The position numbers were made by a program, and so were the translations under genes. Positions 17,339 through 25,411 of a stretch of DNA of 64,000 bases are shown one piece after another. This DNA comes from Chitinophaga sancti. GTDB lineage: Bacteria > Bacteroidota > Bacteroidia > Chitinophagales > Chitinophagaceae. The DNA is taken from NCBI RefSeq assembly GCF_034424315.1, contig NZ_CP139972.1, forward strand, positions 5,704,001 through 5,768,000. Direction: 5' to 3'. How positions within the stretch are numbered: the first letter of the stretch is position 1; every line of letters begins with the position of its first letter. The notes under the pieces are model-generated. The model made no database searches. It worked only from the letters and a program-made list of their open reading frames with translations, and had not been told where the DNA came from.

Positions 17339-18991
17339 ATGCGCAATGTTCCCCTGTTTCTGCTTGCATTGGCAGCTATCTTCGCATCCTGTAACCACGA
17401 AGGTAAACGTAAACGCCAGCACGCAAGAGATACCAGTCACTATACCCAGAAGGATTATATTGACCTTACACTCGATAGCAATGCTGTCAATTCATTTTTA
17501 CAACACGATTCCAGCAACGCTGCGTATATCCGTAACTTTTATAGACAAAGAAATTTCCACTTTGCCTGGATAGGTAATGATGGCCAGCTCACCGAACAGG
17601 CAGGTAACTTCATCAACCTGATGAAATCTGATGCCGGCTTTGGTCTGAATGATAGTAGCATAATCAGCCGCCCACTGCGTGCTGTATACGATACCCTCAT
17701 GATGGAAGGAGGTAAACTGAAACCAGGCGATAAAACAGCTTCCCAGATTGAACTGGCACTCACCGCACAGTTCTTTGCCTATGGTAATAAAGTATGGGGC
17801 GGTCTCACCTCCGATACTGCCAAAGACCTGGAATGGTTCATTCCCCGTAAGCAGATTGATATGGAAGGTCTGCTGGACTCCATGGTCACCCGTCCTGCCA
17901 ATGCTTTCGAAGAACCTGTGAACATTCAATACAAACTGCTGCGCAATAAGCTGAAACAACTCGCTGCTCTTGAAAAAGAACCATGGGATTCTCTTCGCGC
18001 AGAAGAAAAACTATATAAGCAAGGTGCTGCTGCCCCCGTTATTGCTGGTGTAAAACATCGTCTGCACCTCCTGGGCGATCTTGCTACTGCAGATACTGCT
18101 GCTGTATTTACACCCGCCCTCGATTCCGCTATCCGCAACTTCCAGGATCGCACCGGCCTGAAGATCGATGGCACTATTCAGGCTCCCTTACTACGTGCAT
18201 TGAATATAACGCCAAAGCAACGCATTACCCAGATTATGATCAATATGGAGCGTTTGCGCTGGGTACCTGCTTCCCCTCCATCCACCTATCTGCTGGTAAA
18301 CATCCCGGCATTTAAACTGTATGTATACGATAACGGTAGGGTAGACTGGAGTTGTAATGTAGTCGTAGGAAAACCGGGTGCTAATACCGTTATCTTCAGC
18401 AATGAAGTAAAGTTTGTAGTATTTGCTCCATATTGGAATGTACCTCCGGGTATCTTGAAGAATGAAGTATTGCCGGCTATGCGTCGCAACAGTGGCTATC
18501 TGGCCAGAAATCATATGGAAGTTGTGACCAGCAATGGCAAACCTGTAAGTGCAGGATCTATTAACTGGAGCAAAGCAAGTGTATCCAATTTTCCTTATAT
18601 CATCCGTCAGTTACCAGGAGGAGCCAATGCATTAGGTAAGTTGAAATTCCTCTTCCCGAATGAGTATAATATTTACCTGCATGATACCCCTTCGAAAGGG
18701 TTATTTGGCGAAAATAAGCGCACCTTCAGCCATGGCTGTATCAGGGTTGCTGAACCTCAGCACCTGGCAGAATGGTTGTTGCGCAATGATTCCGGCTGGA
18801 CCAAAGCAAAGATTGTAGATGCGATGAATGGAAGCAAGGAAAAGTTCGTAACGCTGAAACAGAGAGTACCGGTATATATCGGGTATTTCACAGCGTTCGT
18901 GGATAGTGATGGACGACTGAATTTCAGAGATGATGTATATGGCCACGATGCAAAACTGGCCACCACCTTATTCGGAACAAAGGCTGACTAA
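17339..18991 (+). CDS. L,D-transpeptidase (YkuD) lipoprotein
   Basis: A 550-residue protein starting at ATG 17339 with a lipoprotein signal (lipobox-like IFASC near residue 20). An L,D-transpeptidase scaffold domain covers about 40-230, a peptidoglycan-binding helical domain about 235-285 (IRNFQDRTGLKIDGTIQAPL), and the YkuD catalytic domain about 300-480 carries the HGCIRV motif with catalytic Cys near 467. The family cross-links peptidoglycan stems (3-3 links) or attaches proteins to them. This is the large YcbB-like layout. The gene is monocistronic and convergent with ridA. Confidence 0.93.
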   Translation: MRNVPLFLLALAAIFASCNHEGKRKRQHARDTSHYTQKDYIDLTLDSNAVNSFLQHDSSNAAYIRNFYRQRNFHFAWIGNDGQLTEQAGNFINLMKSDAGFGLNDSSIISRPLRAVYDTLMMEGGKLKPGDKTASQIELALTAQFFAYGNKVWGGLTSDTAKDLEWFIPRKQIDMEGLLDSMVTRPANAFEEPVNIQYKLLRNKLKQLAALEKEPWDSLRAEEKLYKQGAAAPVIAGVKHRLHLLGDLATADTAAVFTPALDSAIRNFQDRTGLKIDGTIQAPLLRALNITPKQRITQIMINMERLRWVPASPPSTYLLVNIPAFKLYVYDNGRVDWSCNVVVGKPGANTVIFSNEVKFVVFAPYWNVPPGILKNEVLPAMRRNSGYLARNHMEVVTSNGKPVSAGSINWSKASVSNFPYIIRQLPGGANALGKLKFLFPNEYNIYLHDTPSKGLFGENKRTFSHGCIRVAEPQHLAEWLLRNDSGWTKAKIVDAMNGSKEKFVTLKQRVPVYIGYFTAFVDSDGRLNFRDDVYGHDAKLATTLFGTKAD

Positions 18992-19076
18992 AAAGTAAAA
19001 TGAAGGCGCTGAGAATTGCGTAAAAGCTATTTCGTCTCCCTCATCCACCCGGGAGGGCGTATCCTTTTAGTCAGCC
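18982..19076. repeat. Inverted repeat spanning the convergent LDT/ridA junction
   Basis: GGCTGACTAAAA (18982-18993, including the LDT stop) pairs perfectly with TTTTAGTCAGCC (19065-19076). A smaller CCCTC/GAGGG hairpin lies inside. It probably serves as a bidirectional 3' end, though the 71-nt loop is long for a simple terminator. Confidence 0.5.
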
Positions 19077-19089
19077 CGGAGCTTTATTA

Positions 19090-19470
19090 TTATTTACTGG
19101 CGATCACGGAGATCTCCACATGTACCTTCTTTGGTAAAGCCGCTACCTGCACAGTTTCACGGGCAGGCGCATAAGCGCTGAAATAACTACCATAAGCTTC
19201 GTTAATTTTACCGAAATCGTTCATATCGGTAATGAAGATGGTGCTTTTCAGTACATCGCTGAAATCCATACCAGCAGCATTCAGAATTGCTTTTACATTC
19301 TGCATCACCTGGTGCGTTTCTGCAACGATGTCTTCAATTACCAGCTGATTGGTTGCCGGATTGATAGCAATCTGTCCGGAAGCAAATAGCATATTGCCTG
19401 TCAGAATTGCCTGATTATATGGCCCAATTGGAGCAGGCGCATTTGGAGTATTGATGATCTGTTTTTCCAT
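19090..19470 (-). CDS. ridA: RidA family reactive imine/enamine deaminase
   Basis: A 126-residue protein with RidA hallmarks: PNAPAPIGPYNQAI, NMLFASGQIAINP, ILNAAGMDFSDVLKSTIF and PARETVQVAALPK, where Arg is the key substrate-binding residue. RidA hydrolyses reactive 2-aminoacrylate-type intermediates released by PLP enzymes and acts as a trimer in the cytoplasm. It is divergent from the 3HCDH-like gene across 50 bp that must hold both promoters. Confidence 0.95.
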   Translation of the reverse strand: MEKQIINTPNAPAPIGPYNQAILTGNMLFASGQIAINPATNQLVIEDIVAETHQVMQNVKAILNAAGMDFSDVLKSTIFITDMNDFGKINEAYGSYFSAYAPARETVQVAALPKKVHVEISVIASK

Positions 19471-19498
19471 AGTGTAAAAATAATTAGTTATTAATTAA

Positions 19499-19506
19499 TA
19501 GGTTTG
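19499..19506 (+). promoter_or_regulatory. -7 box (TAGGTTTG) for the 3HCDH-like gene
   Basis: An exact TAnnTTTG match 14 nt upstream of ATG 19521, within the 50-bp divergent gap with ridA. Confidence 0.5.
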
Positions 19507-19520
19507 CGAAAATTTAGCCC

Positions 19521-20174
19521 ATGAATATCCTGGTTATCGGAGATGAGCAAAATTTTATAGCGTTACAGCGCAAGGGAGGTCTGGCTGCACATACAGTGGA
19601 GCGGGCTGATAGCCTGAAAGAGGCACAGGAACTGCAAAACAGAGACCTCATCATCGATCTGCAGTTCGATGCACACCCTGAAAATGCGGGCCTCTACGCA
19701 CGGTATCCGGATATTCCTGTACTGGCAGGTATTGTAAAAACTTCGCTGCAAACAGTGAAGCATACTTATGGCTGTTCGCTTATTGGGTGCAACTGGCTGC
19801 CGGGATTTATCGATATGCCGGTAACAGAAATTTCCCTGCTGGAAGAAGCACAAAAGCCCATATTAGCAGCAATTATGCTGCAATTAGGCTGGGAGTATGA
19901 ACAGGTGCAGGATGCGGTAGGCATGGTCACTCCCCGGGTGGTATGCATGATCATCAATGAAGCGTATATGGCAGCTGAAACAAACACAGCTTCCAGAGAA
20001 GACATTGATGTGGCAATGAAACTGGGTACCAATTATCCCATGGGGCCTTTTGAGTGGAGCAAGAAAATAGGGATCAGAGAAGTATACGAAGTACTCACTG
20101 CTGTGTATACAGCCACTGGCAATGAACGCTACGCAATCAGTGAATTATTGAAAAAGGAAGCTACTAACAGTTAA
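19521..20174 (+). CDS. 3-hydroxyacyl-CoA dehydrogenase C-domain protein with degenerate NAD domain
   Basis: A 217-residue protein. The C-terminal half (about 105-205) is the 3HCDH C domain, with GMVTPRVVCMIINEAYMA and AMKLGTNYPMGPFEWSKKIG. The N-terminal part is only about 100 residues and begins NILVIGDEQNF, without a GxGxxG NAD motif, so it is unlikely to bind NAD in the classical way. It could be a helper or a substrate-binding relic of the beta-oxidation enzyme. tsaB starts 3 nt after its stop, so the two form an operon. The function is not settled. Confidence 0.8.
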   Translation: MNILVIGDEQNFIALQRKGGLAAHTVERADSLKEAQELQNRDLIIDLQFDAHPENAGLYARYPDIPVLAGIVKTSLQTVKHTYGCSLIGCNWLPGFIDMPVTEISLLEEAQKPILAAIMLQLGWEYEQVQDAVGMVTPRVVCMIINEAYMAAETNTASREDIDVAMKLGTNYPMGPFEWSKKIGIREVYEVLTAVYTATGNERYAISELLKKEATNS

Positions 20175-20177
20175 ACA

Positions 20178-20855
20178 ATGGCATTAATACTCAATATCGA
20201 TACGGCTACGAATATAGGTTCAGTATGTCTCTCTAAGAATGGACAGGTATTACAGACCCTGGTCAATGATCAGCAGCAGGATCATGCTGCCACCATGACT
20301 CTATTCATTCAGCAGTTAATGCAGGAACACCATATAACGCCCGCACAACTGGATGCCATCGCTGTGAGTGCAGGGCCTGGTTCTTACACCGGATTGAGAG
20401 TAGGAGTAGCGACTGCAAAAGGTTTGTGTTATGCCTGGGAAAAGCCGCTGATAGCCGTTTCTACCCTACAACAAATGACGCAGGGATTACTACTGCAGGA
20501 AAAAGATACGCAGGCATTATACGTACCTATGCTCGATGCCCGTCGTATGGAAGTATACACCGCCGTATATACGGCCGGGCTGGATGAAATACTAGCTCCA
20601 CAAGCCCTAATTTTAGGCCCCGAATCCTATGCAGATCAACTGGCAGATAAGCAGGTTTATTTCTTTGGAAACGGCAGTGAAAAATGGGCAGAACTACTGG
20701 GTCAAAACGTCCATGCTACATTTTTACCATATACAATCAACGCTGCACATATGGTGCAATTGTCAGAAAAAGCATTTGAAAAGCGCACATTTGAAGATGT
20801 GGCATATTTCAGTCCTTTTTACCTGAAGCCATTCCACTCGACAATGAAAAAGTAA
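20178..20855 (+). CDS. tsaB: tRNA threonylcarbamoyladenosine biosynthesis protein TsaB
   Basis: A 225-residue ASKHA-fold protein that partners TsaD in making the t6A37 modification of ANN-decoding tRNAs. It shows ILNIDTATNIGSVCL at the N-terminus and AVSAGPGSYTGLRVGVATAK at about 62-82, typical of TsaB. It has the short C-terminal half expected for TsaB and lacks TsaD's metal-binding histidines. It is co-transcribed with the upstream 3HCDH-like gene. Confidence 0.95.
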   Translation: MALILNIDTATNIGSVCLSKNGQVLQTLVNDQQQDHAATMTLFIQQLMQEHHITPAQLDAIAVSAGPGSYTGLRVGVATAKGLCYAWEKPLIAVSTLQQMTQGLLLQEKDTQALYVPMLDARRMEVYTAVYTAGLDEILAPQALILGPESYADQLADKQVYFFGNGSEKWAELLGQNVHATFLPYTINAAHMVQLSEKAFEKRTFEDVAYFSPFYLKPFHSTMKK

Positions 20856-21046
20856 GTACCCATACTGTCATAAATACGCTGTTTTAGCCTGAATTAATGC
20901 TTTTTTCGCCTCAAAAAGAAGTGTAATCTAAACATTTATCCAAATTTGTGTCATGAAACTGTCAATTTAGGTTTATTTGGCAAGTAAACCCCATCTATAT
21001 ATTAAAAAATAAGGTATAGAAGTTTTTTTTATTACGACTAATATTA

Positions 21047-21054
21047 TATTTTTG
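21047..21054 (+). promoter_or_regulatory. -7 box (TATTTTTG) upstream of the ArsR-type regulator
   Basis: An exact TAnnTTTG match with a T-rich stretch about 17 nt upstream. It implies a leader of roughly 90 nt before ATG 21149. Confidence 0.4.
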
Positions 21055-21148
21055 TATAAATCGATACCCGGTGATTGTTTTCTAACAAGTTATGGGTTTA
21101 CTGTCCGTTGATCCCTTTCATTTCATCATTTTTTAAAACTATTATGCG

Positions 21149-21508
21149 ATGGAAAAAACATTATTAACGACCTCTTCTAATACTCTTATTATTTCTAGAG
21201 GTACCAATGAAAAAGACCAAATTAAATTGGATTACATTGCCGTTAAGAAGGCAGCTATGGTATTGCGTGCAATCAATCATAAGCTGCGCCAGCAAATGAT
21301 TAAGCTGCTGGAAGACCACAAAAAAATGACAGTGACTGAAATCTACGTTAAGCTGCGTCTTGAGCAGTCAGTAGCTTCACAGCATCTGGCTATTCTTCGT
21401 CGTGCCGGCATTGTGATTACCGAGAGAGATGGTAAATTCATTCACTATACGATTAACAAACAACGTATAGCAGAAGTTGCCAAATTCGTAGAAGAGCTGG
21501 TAGGCTAA
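21149..21508 (+). CDS. ArsR/SmtB-like winged-helix transcription regulator
   Basis: A 119-residue regulator. After a non-conserved 30-residue N-terminus comes the winged helix: AAMVLRAINHKLRQQMIKLL, MTVTEIYVKLRLEQSVASQH (recognition helix), then the wing ITERDGKFIHYTIN. I do not see a typical ELCVC metal site; there are no cysteines. So it is not a classical metal sensor. It precedes the MBL-rhodanese gene, and ArsR-type regulators often control persulfide-handling genes, but that link is only suggested by position. Confidence 0.87.
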   Translation: MEKTLLTTSSNTLIISRGTNEKDQIKLDYIAVKKAAMVLRAINHKLRQQMIKLLEDHKKMTVTEIYVKLRLEQSVASQHLAILRRAGIVITERDGKFIHYTINKQRIAEVAKFVEELVG

Positions 21509-21551
21509 TATGGTTTTGGTTATTGCTCAGCTGAGTAAAAAAAATATTGGG

Positions 21552-21603
21552 GCCTAACTAAGAGTAACAAAAGCTGAGAACTTTTAGTTAGGCTCAAATT
21601 TTT
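21552..21603 (+). terminator. Terminator after the ArsR-type gene
   Basis: A 13-bp stem (GCCTAACTAAGAG with CTTTTAGTTAGGC, one wobble) has a 16-nt loop and a TTTTT tail shortly after. Confidence 0.75.
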
Positions 21604-21774
21604 GCGGGGGATGCATTTGTTTCTAGTGATAGCTCAGCAGCATTGTAAAAATCTTTCAACATCATTCCGGTTATGTTACATAACGGGTTGATGTTTTTTT
21701 GCTATACATATCTGTTTAGCATTCTTAATATGTTCTCACCTCCTGCCCCTGGTAGCTTCCTGCTTTATTATCCG

Positions 21775-21782
21775 TAAATTTG
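21775..21782 (+). promoter_or_regulatory. -7 box (TAAATTTG) for the MBL-rhodanese gene
   Basis: An exact TAnnTTTG match 18 nt upstream of ATG 21801. It overlaps the in-frame TTG at 21780, which argues against that TTG being the start. Confidence 0.5.
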
Positions 21783-21800
21783 CAGGAAATCAAAGACCAA

Positions 21801-23204
21801 ATGTTTGTAAAGCAACTGTATACTAATTGCTTATCAGAAGCCGCCTACTTTATAGAGTCGGAAGGTGAAGCTGTTGTGATAGATCCCCTGCGGGATATTG
21901 ATGCATACCTTGACCTTGCTAAAGAGCGCAATGCTACCATAAAGTATATATTCGAAACTCATTTCCATGCTGATTTCGTATCCGGTCACCTGGACCTGGC
22001 TGCCGCTACGCAGGCGCCTATCGTTTATGGACCTGAAGCGGTAACCAGCTTTCCTATCTATAAAGCAAAAGACAGAGAAGAATTTAATATCGGAAAGCTG
22101 CGCCTGCAGGTGATCCATACCCCCGGGCACACACTGGAATCTACCTGTTACCTGCTGCTGGATGAACAAGGCCAGGCAAACAGCCTGTTTACAGGAGATA
22201 CTCTCTTTGTAGGTGACGTAGGCCGTCCTGACCTCTTCAGCGGTAACCTCACCAAAGAAGAACTGGCTGGTATGCTCTACGACTCCCTGAACAACAAGAT
22301 CAAAACACTGCCAGATACCGTAACCGTTTATCCTGCTCATGGTCCGGGTTCTTCCTGTGGCAAGAATCTGGGACCGAATACTTTCAGTACACTGGGTGAG
22401 GAAAAAGCAGGCAACTACGCATTACTGGCGAATGATAAAGCATCCTTTATTGCTGAAGTAACGGATGGTCTGACTACTCCTCCATCTTATTTCCCAATCA
22501 ATGCACGTATCAATAAAGAAGGTTACGATGCCCTGCAGGAAGTAATGGAGAAGGCAAATCAGCCCCTGAGTGTGGAAGCATTCAAAGCAAAAGTGAAAGA
22601 AGGTGTTGGCATCCTGGATACACGCCCTGCCACTGAATTTGCAGAAGGATTCGTACCTGGTTCACTCAGCATTGGCCTGGAAGGCCGCTTTGCAGAGTGG
22701 GCAGGCAGTCTCCTGAACTTTGGGCAGGAAATTGTGCTGGTAACCACCCCGGGCCAGGAAGCAGAAACCATCGTTCGCCTGGCACGTGTAGGCTTCGATC
22801 ATGTGGCAGGCTACCTGCAGGGTGGCTACGAAGCATGGGTTGCTGCCGGTGAAAAACGTGATATGATCATCAGTATAGAACCTGATGAACTGGCGATGGA
22901 TATTCCTCACGATCCCAACCTGGTGATCGTGGATGTGCGTAAACCGGCGGAGTATGCAGATGGCCACATCAAGGATGCAATCAACCTGACCCTCAGCGAT
23001 ATGACTGATCCGGGTAACCTGGGTGATTTTGATGAAAATCATAACCTGTATGTACACTGCCAGGGTGGATACAGAAGTATCATTGCCTGCTCCCTGCTGA
23101 AGAGAGAAGGTATTCACAACCTGCGCAATGTGGAAGGTGGTTTCAATAATATGAAAGGCACCAATGGGCTGGAAGTAGTGAAAGAAAACAATGTATTGAA
23201 TTAA
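21801..23204 (+). CDS. MBL-fold hydrolase with two rhodanese domains (persulfide dioxygenase-like)
   Basis: A 467-residue protein with an N-terminal ETHE1-like metallo-beta-lactamase domain (1-235) carrying THFHADFVSGH, HTPGHT and a GDTLFVGDVGRPDL motif. Two rhodanese domains follow. The first (about 255-350) lacks the catalytic Cys (LVTTPGQEAE). The second (about 370-460) keeps it in VHCQGGYRS. Such fusions oxidise or transfer persulfide sulfur. The last position of the HxHxDH site is Phe, a variant I recall from related CstB-type proteins but cannot check. The upstream ArsR-type gene is a candidate regulator. Confidence 0.88.
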   Translation: MFVKQLYTNCLSEAAYFIESEGEAVVIDPLRDIDAYLDLAKERNATIKYIFETHFHADFVSGHLDLAAATQAPIVYGPEAVTSFPIYKAKDREEFNIGKLRLQVIHTPGHTLESTCYLLLDEQGQANSLFTGDTLFVGDVGRPDLFSGNLTKEELAGMLYDSLNNKIKTLPDTVTVYPAHGPGSSCGKNLGPNTFSTLGEEKAGNYALLANDKASFIAEVTDGLTTPPSYFPINARINKEGYDALQEVMEKANQPLSVEAFKAKVKEGVGILDTRPATEFAEGFVPGSLSIGLEGRFAEWAGSLLNFGQEIVLVTTPGQEAETIVRLARVGFDHVAGYLQGGYEAWVAAGEKRDMIISIEPDELAMDIPHDPNLVIVDVRKPAEYADGHIKDAINLTLSDMTDPGNLGDFDENHNLYVHCQGGYRSIIACSLLKREGIHNLRNVEGGFNNMKGTNGLEVVKENNVLN

Positions 23205-23225
23205 TACATTTATTATCATATAGTT

Positions 23226-23260
23226 AAAAAAGGATCGTGCCAATTGCACGATCCTTTTTT
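23226..23260 (+). terminator. Terminator of the MBL-rhodanese gene
   Basis: A perfect 15-bp stem (23226-23240 with 23246-23260) has a 5-nt loop and a T6 end. Confidence 0.95.
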
Positions 23261-23315
23261 ATGTGTGGGGAGGTACGCTTTTTGACCGACATAGTTTCAA
23301 AAAAAAGTACTTCCT

Positions 23316-24125
23316 ATGGGTAAACAACTACAAGGACAGGTGGCACTGGTCACTGGTAGCAGTACAGGCATCGGAGCCGCTGTGGCACAGGCAATGGCCG
23401 ATGCAGGCGCTGCCGTAATCGTCAACTTCCACAGTGATAAAAGCAGGGAGGACGCTGAGAAAATCCTGGAAGAAATTAAATCTGCCGGGGGGGATGGTTT
23501 CGTACATCAATGTGACATCAGTAAAGAAGAGGAGGTACTGAGCATGTATTCAGCCATTATATCCCGCTATGGTACGCTTGATATAGCTGTGACCAATGCC
23601 GGCATTCAACAGGATGCGCCCTTCCTGGAAATGACCCTGGACCAGTGGAATGCAGTGATTAGTACGAACCTTACAGGACAATTTCTTTGTGCCCGTGAAG
23701 CGGCCAGGGAATTTAAAAGAAGGGGTGTACAAACATCCCGCTCTAAGGCTGCCGGAAAGATCATTTGTATGAGTAGTGTGCACGAAGTAATTCCCTGGGC
23801 GGGCCATGTAAATTATGCCGCCAGTAAGGGAGGTGTGAAATTGCTCATGCAATCTATGGCACAGGAATTGGCTCCATATAAGATAAGGGTAAACAGTCTG
23901 GGCCCCGGTGCAATTAAAACCCGCATTAACAAAGATGCATGGGATACCCCGGAGGACGAGCAGCAATTACTGAAACTTATTCCCTATGGAAGGATCGGTG
24001 CTCCTGAGGATATCGCCAGAGCTGCGGTGTGGCTGGCGAGTGATGAGAGTGATTATGTGACAGGTACTACCTTGCTTATTGATGGAGGAATGACCCTTTA
24101 TCCCGGTTTTGCCGACAATGGATAA
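23316..24125 (+). CDS. SDR-family glucose 1-dehydrogenase-like oxidoreductase
   Basis: A 269-residue classical short-chain dehydrogenase. It has the nucleotide-binding TGSSTGIG near residue 14, NAG in TNAGIQQDAPF, catalytic Ser in MSSVHE and YAASK (Tyr/Lys), and a C-terminal DGGMTLYP. The VHEVIPWAGHVNYAASKGG segment and the DGGMTLYP end resemble Bacillus glucose 1-dehydrogenase (beta-D-glucose to gluconolactone with NAD(P)). The substrate is inferred from similarity. It overlaps no neighbour and probably runs into the BON lipoprotein gene. Confidence 0.87.
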   Translation: MGKQLQGQVALVTGSSTGIGAAVAQAMADAGAAVIVNFHSDKSREDAEKILEEIKSAGGDGFVHQCDISKEEEVLSMYSAIISRYGTLDIAVTNAGIQQDAPFLEMTLDQWNAVISTNLTGQFLCAREAAREFKRRGVQTSRSKAAGKIICMSSVHEVIPWAGHVNYAASKGGVKLLMQSMAQELAPYKIRVNSLGPGAIKTRINKDAWDTPEDEQQLLKLIPYGRIGAPEDIARAAVWLASDESDYVTGTTLLIDGGMTLYPGFADNG

Positions 24126-24153
24126 AGCATTTGAGGATTTAAAAATTTTAACC

Positions 24154-24465
24154 ATGGACCGTAAATCTTTATTGATGGCCGCCAGCCTGCTGGTGGTACC
24201 CAGCCTGTACTCGTGCCAGCCCGGAGATGATACTGTGAAGTTGGCCGTAATTGATAAACTGAACAATTCCCCCGGCATTTCTGCCGAAGTCAAAGATGGT
24301 GTTGTAGACCTGAACGGGGAAGTACCTAATGACAGTGCAAAAGTAGCAGCAGAAGATGCCGTAAAGAAAGTCAACGGGGTAAAAGCCGTCAATAACAATA
24401 TTATGGTGGAGCCGGTTATACCCACACCACCACCGATGCCGGAAGATACCGGCGGGCAACAATAA
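24154..24465 (+). CDS. BON-domain lipoprotein
   Basis: A 103-residue protein starting at ATG 24154 with a lipoprotein signal (lipobox SLYSC, Cys near residue 21). A single BON domain follows (VKLAVIDKLNN, VKDGVVDLNGEVPNDSAK, VNGVKAVNNNIMV) and a Pro-rich tail closes it. BON domains bind membranes or envelope polymers and are common in osmotic-shock lipoproteins. An upstream in-frame ATG at 24109 would overlap the SDR gene and bury the signal peptide. Confidence 0.85.
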   Translation: MDRKSLLMAASLLVVPSLYSCQPGDDTVKLAVIDKLNNSPGISAEVKDGVVDLNGEVPNDSAKVAAEDAVKKVNGVKAVNNNIMVEPVIPTPPPMPEDTGGQQ

Positions 24466-24503
24466 AAAAGGAGAGAATCCAGCCGGGATTCTCTCCTTTT
24501 TTA
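24464..24503 (+). terminator. Bidirectional terminator between the BON and acyltransferase genes
   Basis: A 17-bp stem (AAAAAAGGAGAGAATCC and complement) has a 5-nt loop with A-run and T-run flanks, so it can end both converging transcripts. Confidence 0.93.
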
Positions 24504-24531
24504 CATGGGGGAAAAAATTATAATTGTTTCC

Positions 24532-25392
24532 TTATTGTTCGTTATAGCGATGTTTCCACCTTCTGTGGCTCCATACCCACACATCCGGTTGCTCCAGGAT
24601 ATTGTGTTCCAGGTATCGTACAAAAGTTTCTGTCACTTTTCCCTCCGGTTCCTGCTGAGGATGATCAAAGGCCAGTTTCAGTGTAGCATGATAATACCCC
24701 CGTTTTACCTTCCGGATATCCACAAATACCACCGGGGTATCATTTCTCCTTGCACTCATTTCCGGTCCTTTGTAAAAAGCTGTCATCCTGTTCATAAAAT
24801 TGAACCAGTAGCTGCGCCGGGGATTACCCGGATTCTGGTCTGCCACCAGTGCAATCAGGTGTTGTTTATGTTGCCAGGGTGCCATCGCCTCCTTGATATC
24901 ATCGGCCGGAATCAATACCGTACCCGATTTTTCCCGGAAATGACGGAAAAAGCGGTCTGCCGGTTTATTCGTAAGCGGCATATATACCACGAGGAAGGGG
25001 AACCCCACCCGCTGCATGCAAAATACATTGGCCCATTCCCAGTTGAAATTATGCCCCAGGTGCAGCTGACAACTTTTACCCTGCGCATAAAGCTCATGTA
25101 ATACCGTTAAATCGCATTTAAAGCGTTTTTCCAGCGACTTTTTGCTCATCGTCAGGAGTTTGACAGTCTCCACGGTCATATCCATCAGATTGCGGTAATA
25201 ACTCCTGGCCAGCTTTGTAATTTCAGCAGGAGACTTTTCGGGGAATGACTGCCGGAGATTTTCAAATACAGTCTTCTTCCGGTAACGTACCAGGTAATAA
25301 ATTATGAGGTATAACCCATCGCTGATGAGGTATAACAGCCCCAATGGCAAGATTGATATGGCGTAAGTAAAAGCCAGTATTAAATAGTACAT
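24532..25392 (-). CDS. LpxL/HtrB-like lipid A acyltransferase
   Basis: A 286-residue inner-membrane acyltransferase. After an N-terminal membrane span (about 5-35) it shows RKKTVFENLRQSFPEKS, the HxxxxE catalytic motif in HLGHNFNWEWAN, and DQNPGNP, all LpxL-type features. These enzymes add secondary acyl chains to the lipid A precursor. It starts 19 bp after the nadB stop and may share its transcript. It could also act on another lipid, such as an ornithine lipid, so the exact substrate is open. Confidence 0.88.
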   Translation of the reverse strand: MYYLILAFTYAISILPLGLLYLISDGLYLIIYYLVRYRKKTVFENLRQSFPEKSPAEITKLARSYYRNLMDMTVETVKLLTMSKKSLEKRFKCDLTVLHELYAQGKSCQLHLGHNFNWEWANVFCMQRVGFPFLVVYMPLTNKPADRFFRHFREKSGTVLIPADDIKEAMAPWQHKQHLIALVADQNPGNPRRSYWFNFMNRMTAFYKGPEMSARRNDTPVVFVDIRKVKRGYYHATLKLAFDHPQQEPEGKVTETFVRYLEHNILEQPDVWVWSHRRWKHRYNEQ

Positions 25393-25411
25393 CTATTCTT
25401 AGCAACAAATT

